NCBI GenBank assembly: GCA_951640165.1
Contig: OX621250.1
Span: 5,146,001-5,210,000 of the forward strand
From: Pseudoips prasinana
Taxonomy: Eukaryota > Arthropoda > Insecta > Lepidoptera > Nolidae
Direction of reading: 5' to 3'
DNA length: 64,000 nt
Shown here: positions 1 to 12,550 of the stretch, in pieces
How positions within the stretch are numbered: the first letter of the stretch is position 1
Layout: each line of letters starts with the position of its first letter
Notes under the pieces: model-generated
The model's database searches: none
Told to the model about the DNA's origin: nothing
What the model saw: only the letters and a program-made list of their open reading frames with translations
Translations under genes and position numbers: made by a program

Positions 1-534
1 CTAGCGCAAAAGGCTCTCAACCAGTAGCTTAATTTAAGCGACTAAGACCTGAGAGCACCCTTATGGGTTTTAACTTCACTATGGCATTCTGTCTCTCGCT
101 TTGTTCTGGAAGGAAGTGGAACTATTCATTTACTAACTACTCCTTGTTTCTTTGTGATTAAATTCGTTGCGGGATCCAAGATAGTTAAAGCGATTCCCCG
201 GGACATGCCTGAACCTCACTCCTCAGTGTTATATCATTGTGTGCCACTGTTCATCCAGCCTTAAGTTATTTGTCCTGTGTCTGGTATATATATCATATAA
301 GGGGCCTAAGGAGCTAGAATATGATAGATGTAGAGTATGTAATGTAGAGTCGAGTGATTGTACATTACATATTCTACGTCCCGACTAGTCCCGAGTAAAT
401 AGAATTAATATCCTTGCGCTGGTCTTGGTAACTTAATTTAAAATATACGGGACAATTTTATGGGCGTGGACGCGATGTTGTGTTAAACTAATTCTTGGGA
501 AAATCTAAGCTAAAATATACTGTATGGGTATAAT
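1..534. other. Upstream DNA, no gene seen
   Basis: Bases 5-70 (GGCTCTCAACCAGTAGCTTA) match 15108-15150, so a repeat edge is present. The rest shows nothing recognisable. Confidence 0.5.
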
Positions 535-1062
535 ATAATAATAATATATAATATCTCGGGACAATGTCACACAGATCATTCTAGCCCCAAACTAAACAAA
601 GCTTGTACTATGGGTACCAGGAGACGATATACATGCTTATATAGATAGATCAATACTTAGAAAACATCCATGACTCAGACTCAAATATTTGCACTTTTTT
701 TTATGTCAGAGGGCGACAAACGAGCAAGTGGGTCACCTGATGGTAAGTGATCACCGCCGCTCATGGACACTCGCGACAACAAAGGAGTCGCGGGTGCGTT
801 GCTGGCCTTTAAGAGTCAGCAAACAAGTGTTGCTGACCCTTCCCCCCACCCCGATGAGCTCTGGCGACCTTACTCACACTCAGAAACACAACATTAAATT
901 ATTAATGTTATTATTAAGGAATGTCTTCTGTAAGGTGGAGGTACTTCCCCAGTCGGGCTGCTCTTCGAGCGAATGAACGCTATGCACTTACCGGGATTCG
1001 AACCCAGGACCACCAGCTTCGTAGGCAGGAGCACTACTACCAACTAGGCTACGGTGACCGTC
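535..1062 (-). repeat. SINE family B, reverse, with an insertion
   Basis: SINE parts are 535-691 and 986-1062 (reverse B box ATTCGAACCCAGGACCACC). The insert (about 692-985) is a copy of the CGAGCAAGTGGGTCACC repeat; GCACTT occurs at both junctions and may be its target duplication. Confidence 0.72.
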
Positions 1063-1575
1063 GTTCTAGAAATAGCTTAATGCGATAAGTGTGGCTACGT
1101 GTGGTACAAGATTGTGTTATTTGTGTGTAATGAGTTTATCTTGTGTGAGTGATGTTTATCTTGTGTGAGTGTGTCCTATAAAAAGTATTCTATTCGTTTC
1201 TATGTGGAGCAGATAATTTTTCGCTGAATGTGCATTTTGATGACAATAACTTGATACAAGATAGCTAAATATCATTTCTGTAATAAAATAAATTTTATAA
1301 ATGTTTTCATACAAGATGTACCTAAATATCTATGTTACTAGAAATAATATCTAATGTATACAACTATATTACTACAAACATGTTCTGACTATTTACAAGC
1401 GCTTTTTTAAAGTCTACGTGAATAAAAACCTTTTTTATTTTTATTTTATTTTATTTATGATTAGGGAAAGTCTTCATACTCGATTTACGATCTCAACGGA
1501 GATCTTGCGCAGAATATTTTATGGCGCACACGTGCATGTGAGTGCGCAACCAAGGTGCACTCTCTAATCCGTTCC

Positions 1576-1715
1576 GGTGATTTCTAAAGTGGTTTAATTA
1601 CTTACCGGCTCCTTGCTCTGGTATAGTCGTTAGATAACAGTCGTTAAGCCATGTCAGAAGCTTACTGGGCGATTTGAATAACCTTAACACTAGAGTAACC
1701 ACTGCCCATACTATA
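1576..1715 (+). repeat. Repeat family E (GGTTTAATT...GCCATGTCAGA)
   Basis: AAAGTGGTTTAATTACTTAC, AGTCGTTAAGCCATGTCAGA and TAGAGTAACCACTGCCCATA. Other copies: 2867-2950 (reverse), 6916-7045, 23195-23335, 32495-32660 (reverse), 33285-33420 (reverse), 56305-56500 and 61335-61510. No coding potential; class unknown. Confidence 0.6.
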
Positions 1716-2111
1716 AGTAGGTATTTTTTTTTTTAAATTGGCTCACAGACTATAAAAAATCGCGTAACAAATATTAAAAAAAAACTATTGACTTGATAAC
1801 GTCCACAATTTAGACACCTGCCGAAAATCTCAGAGAAAAACATTTTTTTTTGAATTTTAAGTTTCATTCCTTTTTATACAACCTAAGTAAGTATATTTTC
1901 ATGATCTATTTAAATCGAAACGTGTCCGGTCCTATTTTGTGTTCGTAAATTTTAGTGCTGTCTCCAAGGGATCCGGGTTGCAACGTCAGCTAAAGGTTTA
2001 GGCAAATTGTCACGACTCGGAGACTTGTAGGATATGAGAACGACTTATTTAACATGAAAGACATCTGATATAGCGAGAAGTAAATAACAGAAAACAACGC
2101 AATCTTATAGA

Positions 2112-2733
2112 CCGTTTTTTTAGGGTTCCGTAGCCAAATGGCAAAAAACGGAACCCTTATAGATTCGTCATGTCTGCCTGTCTGTCGGTCCGTATATCAC
2201 AGCAACTTTTTCCGAAACTACAAGGACTAAAATGTTGAAACTTAGCAAGTAGATAGTAGATTTTCACAGAAAAATAGAAAAAAAAAAAAAATTTGGGGGG
2301 TTCCCCATACATAGAACTGAAACCAAAATATATATTTTTTTCATCAAACCCATACATGTGGGGTGTCTATGGATAGGTCTTCAAAAATGATATTGAGGTT
2401 TCTTATGTCATTTTTTTATAAACTAAATAGTTTGCGCGAGAGACACTTCCAAAGTGGTAAAATGAGTGTCCCCCCCTGTAACTTCTAAAATAAGAAAATG
2501 ATAAAACTAAAAAAAAGATATGATGTACATTACCATGCAAACTTCCACCGAAAGTTGGTTTGAACTAGATCTAGTAAGTAGTTTTTTTCAATACGTCATA
2601 AATCGTAAATTGTAATTTACCTTTAATTCAATCAACTCAAATACCTATAGTAAATATAAAAAAACATATTATGTTACTTGCTGCTACGGAACCCTCCATG
2701 GGCGAGTACGACTCGCACTTGGCCGCTTTTTAT
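2112..2733. repeat. Lepidoptera-wide repeat with GGGTTCCGT ends
   Basis: It begins AGGGTTCCGTAGCCAAATGG with a short hairpin to AACGGAACCC and ends CTACGGAACCCTCCATGGGC then CACTTGGCCGCTTTTT. I recognise it as a frequent lepidopteran repeat of unsettled class, about 620 bp here. The A-rich middle produces only chance frames. Confidence 0.6.
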
Positions 2734-3599
2734 TTATATCTCTTATTTCTAGGTTATGAATAGACCGAATCATATGTAACATATGATATATAAACCGAAA
2801 AATATAAAAGAAACAACTGGTATATTAATTATTTTTCAAGTATCTGTTTTACTGACCTTCTTATCGTATGGGCAGTGGTTACCCTACTGTCAGAGTTCTT
2901 TAAGCCGCCCAGTAGGCCTCTGACATGGCTTAACGACTGTTGTCTAATTAATTTAATTTCATTAAATATTTTATATATGAAATAATAAGAACTCTAAGCG
3001 GTTGTCGCGGTGCAGTCAGAAGTTAGTGCGCCGTCATGACATGTGGTCACGTATACACTAAACGCTGTATTCTTTTAAAAAATTCCACGACGGCATTGCG
3101 TAATCATGGCTGTTTGGATTCGGATTCAACAAAACCGGAACTATAGTATTTTAAACATCCTGCTGATTTTTTAAACAAAAATGTTTGCTAAAAATAATAG
3201 AATTAAAAGTTACAACCCTATTGCTTCAATGGAGAGTAGGTAATTATTATTTCATCAACTAGTCTTAGTTTCCGTACTGTCCATATTTATACTGTGATAT
3301 TGTTCATATTCAAACGTTAAATTACACACATACACACAAACACAATGGGTTTTTTATACAAGTACCTAATAATAATGACCTAAATATACGAAGACATGCT
3401 AACTATCTGCGATTAGCTTGTCACGACATTTTGGTCATTACCGATTAGAGTCGGTTCCGGTATGACTGTGGGTTCCGTAGCTATATGATATAATAGGGAG
3501 ACAAACGAGCAAGTGGGGCATCTGGTAGAAAGTGATCACCGCCGCCCATTATATTACTGGCGTTCCTGCAAGAGGAATCACCAACTCTGATAGTATATA

Positions 3600-3722
3600 C
3601 GGGCCTGTTGGCGTGGTTGGCAAAAGCTTGCTTTTCACGCCGGAGGTCGTGGGTTCGATTGGGTGGGCCCTGGCCAGATATTTGTGTGCATGCACATGTC
3701 TGTTTGTCCTAAGTCTGAGTAT
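3600..3722 (+). repeat. SINE family A, head fragment
   Basis: GGGCCTGTTGGCGTGGTTGG and GGTCGTGGGTTCGATTGGG identify the tRNA-like head; the body stops at CTAAGTCTGAGT and joins part of a foldback element. Confidence 0.7.
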
Positions 3723-3884
3723 TTATCACAAAAGCATAAGGTTCACTTTCAATTGGGGAAATTTGGCAGATTGGGGTAGCTTGATGTGCTGGCCTCTGTA
3801 CACTATTTATATGGGACCTATTCTATTATATTACTTCACGTAGAATTAAATACTTATATATAGTTAACGTGGTCGCTCGCTATG

Positions 3885-4216
3885 GGTATTATCAGGCGGC
3901 TCAAGGTCACCCAAAAAGCAATGGAAAGGGCTATGCTTGGAGTTTCCCTGCGAGATCGAACCAGTTATGCTAAAATCCGCAGGCGAAACTAAGTAACCGA
4001 TATACCCCGAAGAATTGCCAAGCTGAAGTGGCAGTGGGCAGGGCACATAGCTCTTAGAGCCGTCGGACGCTGGGGCAGAAAGGTGACCAATGATGAAAAC
4101 AAGATAGACCGATGATCTTGTGCGGGTCGCTGGAAACTGCTCGATGCGAATAGCTCAAGAGTGGAGACCTTTGGGGGAGGCTATTGTTCAGTAGCGTCTT
4201 TTGGCTGATATGATGA
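3885..4216 (+). pseudogene. RTE-type LINE, decayed C-terminal fragment
   Basis: In one frame it reads VTQKAMERAMLGVSLRDRTS, then IRRRN, stop, VTDIPRRIAKLKWQWAGHIA and GRWGRKVT, a widely shared ending of lepidopteran endonuclease-reverse transcriptases. It contains stops and ends in ATGATGAT, a common LINE tail. It is 5' truncated. Confidence 0.8.
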
Positions 4217-4703
4217 TGATATAGTTAACAATTTATGTTACAAGCGGTTTTTAAAGTCAATGTGAATAAATCAGTTTTTGTTTTTATAAAATCTTTATTA
4301 AAGGCAGGTAGGTATCTGATAAGTGTTATCTAAGCAACAAGACGGCACGTTCGAGACTAGATATATATATATTTTATTATTTATATTTCTATTGAAATCC
4401 GCTATCGCATTTTATAAGATGTTAACCGATCAAACGTCAGGTTTCGTGATCTGTGTTACTCAATAGATAGACTTACTTACTGACAGCGTGTTTGTACAGA
4501 CGCCAGCACATCAAGCTACCCCAATCTGTCAAATTTCCCCAATTGAAAGTGAACCTTATGTTTAAGTGATAAAGTTGAAAATCTATGTTGGCCTGTTGGC
4601 GTAATTGACAAATGCTTGCTTCTCACGCCGGAGGTCGTGGGTTCGATTCCCACACAGGACAGATATTTGTGTGCATGAATGTTTGTTCTGAGTCTGGGTG
4701 TAA

Positions 4704-5004
4704 TCTATACATATAATAAAATCGTAGGAGAGTCAAAACTGTACATTGAATTTTTTTTTTAAAAGGATACTTTGGGCGTGATCTACAATCGAAATCGAAC
4801 CCAAAAATATAGTTTTTAGAATTTTTGTCTGTGAGTCTGTATATATGTCGTAAAACTCAATAAGATTTACTTCAATTTTTGCATGAATATTACCAAGAAG
4901 TCGGGTCAACATATAGGCTACATATTATCACGCTATCACCTACGGGGGAGGAGTTATGATAATTTATACAATTTAATGCGGGTAAAACCGCGGGGCAGAG
5001 CTAG
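4704..5004 (+). mobile_element. Lep1-type Helitron, non-autonomous
   Basis: Starts TCTATACATATAATAAAAT and ends in a GCGGGTAAAACCGC hairpin followed by CTAG, standard Helitron ends (TC...hairpin...CTRR), inserted between A and T. It interrupts a SINE, whose sequence resumes at 5005. Confidence 0.82.
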
Positions 5005-5061
5005 TTTATCTATATGAGTATGTATTTACAAAAGGAAAGTAGTATATGTAGTATGTGTAGT

Positions 5062-5300
5062 ACTAACAGTGCCCGCGGACTTCGTTCCGCGTTATAAATA
5101 TTTTGGTCCCTGCCCGTTTGTACCGCGTAATACTTCGGGTTAAATAAAAGTTATGATGATGAATCACCTATGACACTCCACAATAACGTAGCTTTCTATT
5201 GGTGAAATAATTTTGAGAATCGGTGCAGTAGATCCATAGATTACCCCTTACAACGTCACAAACTCACAAACGTTACCTCTTTATAATATTAGTATAGAAT
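5062..5300 (-). mobile_element. Helitron-like element, second subtype
   Basis: Begins ACTAACAGTGCCCGCGGACT and ends ACCTCTTTATAATATTAGT, the two edges of another common lepidopteran Helitron-like family. The middle is decayed. Confidence 0.55.
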
Positions 5301-5309
5301 ATAAAGAGA

Positions 5310-5650
5310 AGCTTTATATTTCGCTTTAAAGACTGCACCAAGCGGGATATGGCCGCATTTAAAATTGACCACTGTAGTTGGGAAAAGCTCGCTGAAAATA
5401 GAGTTGAATGGTGCCAACGTGTAGTGGAGGGTCGTAAGATCTGTGATGAAGCCTGGTTCGGAGTACTTGCTGATTAGAGACAGAAGCGACATGAAAGCGG
5501 CTCGGCACCAACCACCGCAAACTTCTCTTGTCAGGCCTGCGGCAGGCTATGTCGCTCTCGCATCGGTTTGTTTAGCCACCAAAAAAAATGTCTCTCAGAC
5601 AATGCGCCGTAAATCGTCTGTAACAGACACAAAGGCCATATATATATAGA
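5310..5650 (+). pseudogene. LINE C-terminal fragment with C2H2-like ending, copy 1
   Basis: The reading TKRDMAAFKIDHCSWEKLAE runs to a TAG stop near 5475 and continues in frame to FSCQACGRLCRSRIGLFSHQ then KKCL, a zinc-finger-like tail found at the end of some lepidopteran LINE polyproteins. A second copy lies at 42340-42715 on the other strand. It is nested within the SINE at 4589-5745. Confidence 0.75.
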
Positions 5651-5975
5651 ATATATCAGTTATCTGGTTTCCATAGTACAAGTTCTGCTTAGTTAGGGGA
5701 CAGAAGGCCGTGTGTAAATAATGTCCCAGGATATTATTATTATAAAAGAAATTGGACAGATTGGGGTAGCTAGATGGGCTGGCGTCTGTACGAAGGTAGA
5801 AATCCCCAAGGATTTAGTATGTCTTTGTACACAGAATCCTAAAAAGTGAAATCGCTTTGTCAATAAGTACATAGAATAACAATATGTACTTGCGCGGAGG
5901 TCGGCGGATCTCGTTGAAGGATTTGAGTACTCACAATCTCTTGGGGTATGAATGCCGTTGATTTATTATCATTGA

Positions 5976-6338
5976 CAGCCTCATTGGTCTAGCGGTAGCG
6001 TGTTCAACCGCAGATAAAGAGGTCCAGGGTTCAAATCCTGGGTCGGGACAATAGTGATTTGGGATTGGTCTGTAAAAAGAAAAAATCTCAGAAGTCTGGG
6101 ACTTGGCCGTATTGTGCCCCCGTGCCTCGGACAGCATGTTATCCACGTAAAACTTGACCTCTTTTCAGTCGTGTCGTTAATTGTTCTATCGGATCATGAG
6201 AGTAATGGAATAGAAAGTGGCCCTGTGTTTGCGCACACACTTGTGGCCTATAATATGTCCCGCGCAGATGGCTTGTCTCCATTGAGACTGGCCGCCGTGG
6301 CCGAAAGTCGGCTAGGAAGTCATTATTGTCATTATTAA
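5976..6338 (+). repeat. SINE family D, full length
   Basis: tRNA-like head CCTCATTGGTCTAGCGGTAG with B box GGTTCAAATCC; body with AGAAGTCTGGGACTTGGCCG and CATTGAGACTGGCCGCCGTG. About 360 bp. Confidence 0.8.
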
Positions 6339-7059
6339 CATGACCAATACCATTAGCCCAGGTGGCTGTAATTACTTCACTCGGCAATAGAGACTGGCCT
6401 TATAGGTCTAGTGGTTACCCCTAGGTAGGACCCTGACTGCTATGCCAGTGGTCGTGGGTTCGATCCACACAGAGACGCTGGTAGCTGAATACGAATGTCA
6501 GTTGATTACTTACCTATACAACTTCCAATGCCCCTGGTTGAATTTCGGGTAAAGTGGCTAACTTTAATGGAAACTGGACGTATCGTAGACTAAAATATGA
6601 CCCACCCATGGGTCATATTTTAGTCTACGATAATCACAGGTGCTCTCTATATTCCTCCATTCAAATGTTCCGGTATAACGACCTAGGCGACACAACCTGA
6701 GAAAGGCTAGGTCCAGGATCGACGACTTATAGAGCCACGGGGGTGTGTAACACAAGTAGATTGTTGATTCCTATCTGCAACTGTAAAAAATACCTGATAA
6801 TCTTTCTTGTTTTAACGGGATTTCAACACATGAACATTGTTTTAAAACTGGAAGTAAGTGATCTATATACTGACCGCGTGTCTAGTCTTGTCTAGTCACG
6901 CGGTCAGTATATAGGTGGTGTTCGCCAAAGTGGTTTAATTTGTGGGGTTCTTCTGTCCCGGATGTAGTTGTTAGACAACAGTATATAAGCCATGACAGTG
7001 GCCCACTGGGTTGCTTGAACAACTCTGACACTGCCCACATGATAGAGTAAAGTAAAAAG

Positions 7060-8700
7060 GGGCCATCCAAAATGTTATTACGACACATGAATTTCATGAT
7101 TTCTAATACTAATGTCCCTTGTACTATGTTATAGTGCACGTGATCAGTATTTAGAGAAACTTGACCAATTACAACTTAAATACGTTGATTGGTCATCGTA
7201 AATTTCCACAGATCGTAAACAAAGCAGACTGCCATACGAATGTACAAACCAACAGATACAACTGAATTCTTGTTAGTTACTGCTCCGAACATCGGTTTTG
7301 TCTAGGGCTGGCACGCCTCACTGAACAATATTACATACAACAAACCTATTTATAAAATGAAGTATGGAAAAGGATACAGAAAGACATCATACTTCTTTTA
7401 AAAAACTGTGTATAGTACATTTTTAAAACACGCATTTCGCATTACGCATTTTCTCAATTTAATACTTTTCCAAAATAACAATTATTCTCCAAAGTAGGTA
7501 TGTCGCTAATTTCGAACTATCACTTGTAGAAATTTAAGTGCTAACGGCTAAGTTATGAAAAACAAATTATCCAGTATATATTGGAAAAAAAAAGAGTTGT
7601 TGTAAGTAGTACCTAGTACCAAAAAGCTTTGTAAGTAAATCTATAATACTGGTTAATTAAGTTACTGGTTAACAAATTTAGGATAAAATATTAATAAATA
7701 GCCACATTTTTGATAGCCATTTTCCTTTGTCTATAATAAATCGCAGATAAGAATAAGACCGCCCATTGTACATTATAATACTCTCCAATTCCGCAAACGG
7801 AATTTATTTGTATACAAAGAAATTACAAGCATTAAGGTAAATTAGGACCTGGATTTAAAAGTATCACTCTATTTTCTACCATCATCACACTTTATACAAC
7901 ACCATGACGAGGTTTTGTTAATTGTTTATCATTAAAAAAAAGATAAATCTGGGAAAAAAATGCTCAGAGGAGTATAATTCGGTTATATTTTTCTTATTAA
8001 AAACAGAAAAATTTGAATTAATAATCAAGCTATTCAAATCAATGCTTTATTTGATTCTAAGTAAAAAAATAAGTCAATCTCGTTCCATATGCACGGCAGC
8101 CCTATTGCCGTTTGTCTGTATGGACATGTTTTGTTCCGAACTTTGCAGTAAAATACTGGTAGAAGAACCGGCGTTCGATTAAAGCATAGTGCGTTCTTGT
8201 TTGGTACTCGTAAACCAGCGAGATTGATCCATGGTCCATGTTATGCAAACGCTTCTCTTCTTTTATGCCTTCTGTTGGGGTGGGCTATTTAAAACCTGCA
8301 TATTAATTTCTTTCTTTACTTTTACTTTATCTTTTTTTAAAAGAGATACCCGGATTAGAGACCTGTCAAAGTGATTGATTCACAGGTATCGAATTCCCAG
8401 TGATCGTTCGATAAGCCAGGTATAAACGTTTACACCCTTATTTAAACAAGAAACGAAGTCTAAAGTTAAACTGCAGTTGACCCTTGGTTTAGTCGAAAAG
8501 CATCCAATGAGATTGCTTCATCCATAGTTCATCTGCAGTTTAACTTTAAAGTTTTAAACCGGGCTTATCGCTTATCGAATTGCTAATCTAAGACTGTCTC
8601 GCTTTCAACGCAAAAGTTTGACAAAGTTAACTATATTAAAACCGCACAAAACCGTAGTTTCTAATTTTTCCATTTCCACCTCCATACACGAATCGATTTT
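7060..8700. other. AT-rich DNA, no gene seen
   Basis: Only short frames in A/T-rich sequence. An inverted pair around 8457-8475 and 8532-8551 (AGTTAAACTGCAG) suggests a worn foldback. GTATCGAATTCCCAGTGATC at 8386 has a relative at 9480. Confidence 0.45.
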
Positions 8701-8701
8701 T

Positions 8702-8936
8702 GAAGTTATACTTCTTTTGGCGCGATTGAGAAAAATGATGAGAGTGAATTTTTACGATGCGCGCGCACACCGACACCAAAAAATTTAACAGCATGTTAGT
8801 TCTAGGTGGTATGAAAATGTATGAGAGTGAATTTTTACGATGCGCGCGCATCGTAAAAATAACAGCATGAAGTTAGTTCTAGGTGGTATGAAAATTGATA
8901 ACTATGTTCAAGTTGTATATTAAGAAGTATAACTTC
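8702..8936. mobile_element. Possible MITE with GAAGTTATACTTCTT ends
   Basis: Perfect 15-bp inverted ends, GAAGTTATACTTCTT (8702-8716) and AAGAAGTATAACTTC (8922-8936). Inside, GAGTGAATTTTTACGATGCG and CAGCATG...TTAGTTCTAGGTGG occur twice (about 8745 and 8825). Confidence 0.65.
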
Positions 8937-9043
8937 TAACGCGTGTACATAAGTACACACAAGTTTTTTTTTATAGTTTCGAGTCGCAAGATTTGTATTA
9001 TAATGTCAGCTGAATGGCTGCTGGATAAGAGTCACCCATAACA

Positions 9044-9480
9044 TGGGCTGGGGGGATATGCCATAATCGCCACGCTTTGCCCGAAACGCTACTGCCCGTT
9101 CTCTAGTAATGCCCTCGGGACAACTTCTACGCTCTTCACTACATGAGATGGGGTGGTGATATTTTGGCCGTCACCACACAGCAGGTAGCTTTTGTCATCA
9201 TCACCATCATCATACAGCTAAATAAGTCCACTGCTGGACAAGCCTCCCTCAAGAATCGTCTTGGGGGATATGCCATAATCGCCACGCTCGGCAGGCGGGT
9301 TGGCGATCGCAGTAAGATGGTCATAGTAATCAGAAGGAAGCTGCTTCCCATCTTCTGGTAGATATTCCCTCGGGTCGACTTCTACGCCCCCCACGGGATG
9401 AGATGGGGTGATGATATTCTGATTCTGATATTTGTCGCCGTCACCACACAGCATATAATAATATGTAGCTTTTGTACAAG
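9044..9480 (-). repeat. LINE 3'-end fragments, two in tandem
   Basis: Two reverse copies (9044-9183 and about 9200-9475) of a piece that read forward contains GTGGTGACGGCGACAAATAT, GCGTAGAAGTCGACCCGAGG and a TGATGATGATG tail. The open frames here are only chance translations. Confidence 0.6.
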
Positions 9481-9529
9481 TATCGAATCCCAAGTAACCG
9501 TTCGATAAGTTCGGGTTTAGACTTGAGAG

Positions 9530-11369
9530 GAGTTAATACACACTGAGATAGACTCACATTTTTGTATTGGGGATTCGATGGTCTTAAATCACTATGTAAT
9601 GTGAGTTTAGGATCTGTCTATGGCACATCGGTGGATACGCGATGGCCTTAAATAGCATTTTTATTACGAAGGCTGCAAGGGCAATTTCCATAGTGCCAGT
9701 CTAGCTGTATCTACGCAGTGTCGTGTGTACCCACAAATATTCACTTATAAGTTGTATATTTCCATGTTTCAACGTCCCCTTATGTAGTGAATTATACCAT
9801 TCTATAGAGGACTTGTTTCCTAACCAATTTATATTAGTTATGTGTGCAAATATTGACGGAATCAATCAATTACTAACTCATTCAATCAATTCAAACTTCA
9901 CACAAAACAAACACGTGTAACTACTGTTTAACGAACTCATTTCGTTCGAAATTTGAAATACAACATTCAAATTTCGAACCCATTATAATATCTATTGTAT
10001 GTCATGTAAATTCGACTATCACAAAGCTCGGGAACAATCATAAAAGCACTATAAACAAATTACATTCCAAATTCAAACACACACACTGATTAGATCCGAA
10101 CAGAGCCGAGTCACGTCGCGCCAATTAGAAAACGGTCCTGAATTAATTTGAAAATGGAACACTCGATTTTGATGTAGTGGAATCTGTCGTTGCTTTGTTT
10201 GATTCCATACCCGAATTTCCGTTCTATCTTCAAATATTAAAGTCTAATTTTGAGCTCCTAAAATTTGGTACGAACTCATGAGATAATAGGTGAAAGACTG
10301 AATGTCATTCACACATTTTCATGATATTAAATTTGAGCTTTAATATTGTGACCTAAAGTTGAGTTTTCCCTGGGGTTCGAGTGATGTAATTAGTAAATTT
10401 CGTCTACTTGGTACCAATTTGTGTGATATCTTGTTCTAATAGGCAATTTATAAAATGTCTTTCAGTGTCATTTCACCTTATTTATTGTTATTTTTATGAG
10501 GAGCTTTTCTCGGGAAATATTCTGCGACAAAAATGGGTGGTAATTGCAAAATGTCTTGTCTCCGTGTATCTATTGTTCGAACCTAGAAGATAGATTACTT
10601 TGGAACTTTATCGCCAATAAATCTGCGCTGGCGTACTGGATTGGACTTTCTATTAGATGATGAATGTGTCTAAAATATATATTTTAGTCTTAGTTTATAC
10701 CACGTAAACAATACACTTAGTTGAGTAAGACAGATTTTCAATGTAAATTTATAATTTTCAATATTTTTTAGTATCCGCGAAACTTAAAAGTTTAAATGCG
10801 AGACTAGCTCAAATTTAAAATAGCATCCCGGCATGATTAAACAGACAATTAGCGGAATTAACACTACATATTGATTTTGTATTTTGATTATCAATCATGT
10901 TAAAAAAAGGGCAAAGTCGCATCTATAGGGCATTTGCTGTCTCTAGATAATAAAAATATTTTGTTATTTTAATTACTGTTTTTAAACTGTGTTTATGTAA
11001 TACATTGTGAGCTTGACAAGTACAAGTGTATGTAAATACCCAAGTGCTGAATAAATTTCATTATTTAATTAGCGTTTTTCTTGTACACCATATTTAATAT
11101 ATCTAAAACACAAACTTAATACAAACTTTTAAGCGTAATAGAGACTTTTTCTGAAGACTTTTAACCAAATTAAACAACGAGCACTGAAGCATCATTATTA
11201 TTAAGTTCGAAAGTCGCGTCAGCAAAGTAAAGGGTACGCCATTAGTCTCATTAAAGGGTATCAAGTGGAACGAAGCAGGTACAGTCGCGCTCTTTATGCG
11301 ATGCCGTCTGTGAGCAAAGGAATTGTGGAGGCTACATTTCCTTTTGTTTATCATTCCCTATTACGTGTA
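9530..11369. other. Mostly unrecognised DNA
   Basis: No exon or repeat was recognised except 10827-10890, a fragment of the inverted-repeat element at 42975. Confidence 0.45.
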
Positions 11370-11725
11370 TACTACTCTGTCAAGAAAGTACCGGGAAAAG
11401 ATCAATAATATACAAAATGTTTGTTATTCATCCAAATTTATTTTATCACCTTCAAAGTATGCTCCTTCAGAAACGATACACTTACGCCAACGAATAATCC
11501 GTTCATCAAAACATTTTTTAAATGCTGCTTTCGGAATTGAGTTCAGTTCTCGCCGCGAATTCTCCTTTATTTCTTCTACCGATTGAAAACGGGTACCACG
11601 AAGTGGTAATTTGAGTTTAGGAAAAAGCAAGAAGTCAGCTGGAGCCATATCTGGTGAATATGGTGGTTGCTGGATGGTATTTCTCAAATAATATTCTTTA
11701 TTTACCGTTCGACCTTCCGGTAAGA
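11370..11725 (-). pseudogene. Mariner remnant, C-terminal transposase piece
   Basis: On the minus strand the frame reads QPPYSPDMAPADFLLFPKLK and ends CFDERIIRWRKCIVSEGAYF, then GDKINLDE and a stop at 11424. This is the mariner C-terminus with the third catalytic Asp. Upstream of about 11720 homology stops, so the catalytic Asp pair and the DNA-binding domain are gone. The left edge GTCAAGAAAGTACCGGGAAA resembles a mariner terminal repeat. It is a different family from the element at 15717. Confidence 0.8.
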
Positions 11726-12341
11726 ATTCAGAAAAAAAATTAATTTGGAACCATAAACAAATCATCCATTCCCTATACTTTTTTGACTGATTGTATATGT
11801 ACATATATACAAGGTGTAACATTAACAGTAAACGTACGTTAATAAGCTTTATTTTCCTATAAAAACGGAACAACGTGTAGTACAACATGCAAAATATACA
11901 GGGTGGCTGAGGAGTTTACGTGCAAACGCAAAATTTGGAAACTTTATGATGAGGAGTATCCGAAACACCGCCATGTATGTTCTACAATTTTGCGTAGTTT
12001 TCGAGATAGAATTTTTTTTAATGATTTTTGTCGTAAATTGTTGGTAACACATAGGTTCATATCGGAATAACACATTCATAAAGTTTAACGCACGTAAAAC
12101 CGTTTGCACAGCTAGTATGTTATAAATCCTAAAACTAGGAATGCCTACCGAATTTCCTTACAGTGTTTATCAGTAGCTGCCATGTTATTCACTGCACCTT
12201 AGGGTAAACAATTGCAGTTACACGTAAATGAAATAATGCAAAATTTTTGTAACATTGTTGTCAAATATTTTTAGGAATACTTAATTAGGCGTTACATAAT
12301 GAGAAAAATATTTTACAAAAAATATCTTATTTCTTCCCCAG
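11726..12341. other. Unrecognised DNA before the first visible Dok-7 exon
   Basis: ATATACAGGGTGGCTGAGGA near 11892 looks like a transposon edge, but no partner end was found. The final bases are a pyrimidine tract leading to the splice acceptor. Confidence 0.4.
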
Positions 12342-12550
12342 ATTGCGTGCACCTGCAGCTGTATAAAGACCTGAAAGAACGACAGAAAAACGGTCAGACG
12401 AAGGCCTCTCTTTCACTCCAGCAGTACTTGGGTATAGAGTGCGGGTTCACTCTGGACAAGGAGTCCAATACCTTAGCAATACTGTGTGAAGACGTGGTGC
12501 CGGTGCTGGCGTTCGATACACGAGAGATACTGATCCAGTGGAGGGTGAAG
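12342..12550 (+). CDS. Dok7: Dok-7 exon: C-terminal two thirds of PH domain
   Basis: The acceptor is TTCTTCCCCAG and the donor is AAG/GTAAGA. The first two bases complete a split codon, probably Asp, and the exon ends in phase 0. The translation begins CVHLQLYKDLKERQK and contains SLSLQQYLGIECGF and LAILCEDVVPVLAFDTRE, ending ILIQWRVK. It follows the vertebrate Dok-7 PH domain from about residue 35, including the final PH helix with its conserved Trp. The preceding exon, which should carry the first PH strands, was not found upstream in this window. Confidence 0.88.

Larger units (their letters stand above)
4589..5745 (+). repeat. SINE family A, split by two insertions
   Basis: The tRNA-like head starts GGCCTGTTGGCGTAATTGAC and has B box GGTTCGATTCC; the body has ATATTTGTGTGCATGAA and CTGAGTCTGGGTGTAAT. 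SINE parts are 4589-4703, 5005-5061 and about 5651-5745. A Helitron (4704-5004) and a Helitron/LINE block (5062-5650) sit inside. The SINE itself splits a foldback element. Confidence 0.75.
4496..5790. mobile_element. Foldback MITE split by a nested SINE
   Basis: Left half 4496-4588 and right half 5747-5790 join to a copy like 63856-63986. The gap is the SINE A block with its own insertions. Confidence 0.7.

Noticed and set aside
689..976. 95-aa forward frame
   Set aside because: It falls wholly in the repeat inserted into SINE B and matches no family.
9143..9493. Frames reading CGDGDKYQNQN and similar
   Set aside because: The same peptide arises from a LINE 3' end present several times; no start or domain supports a gene.
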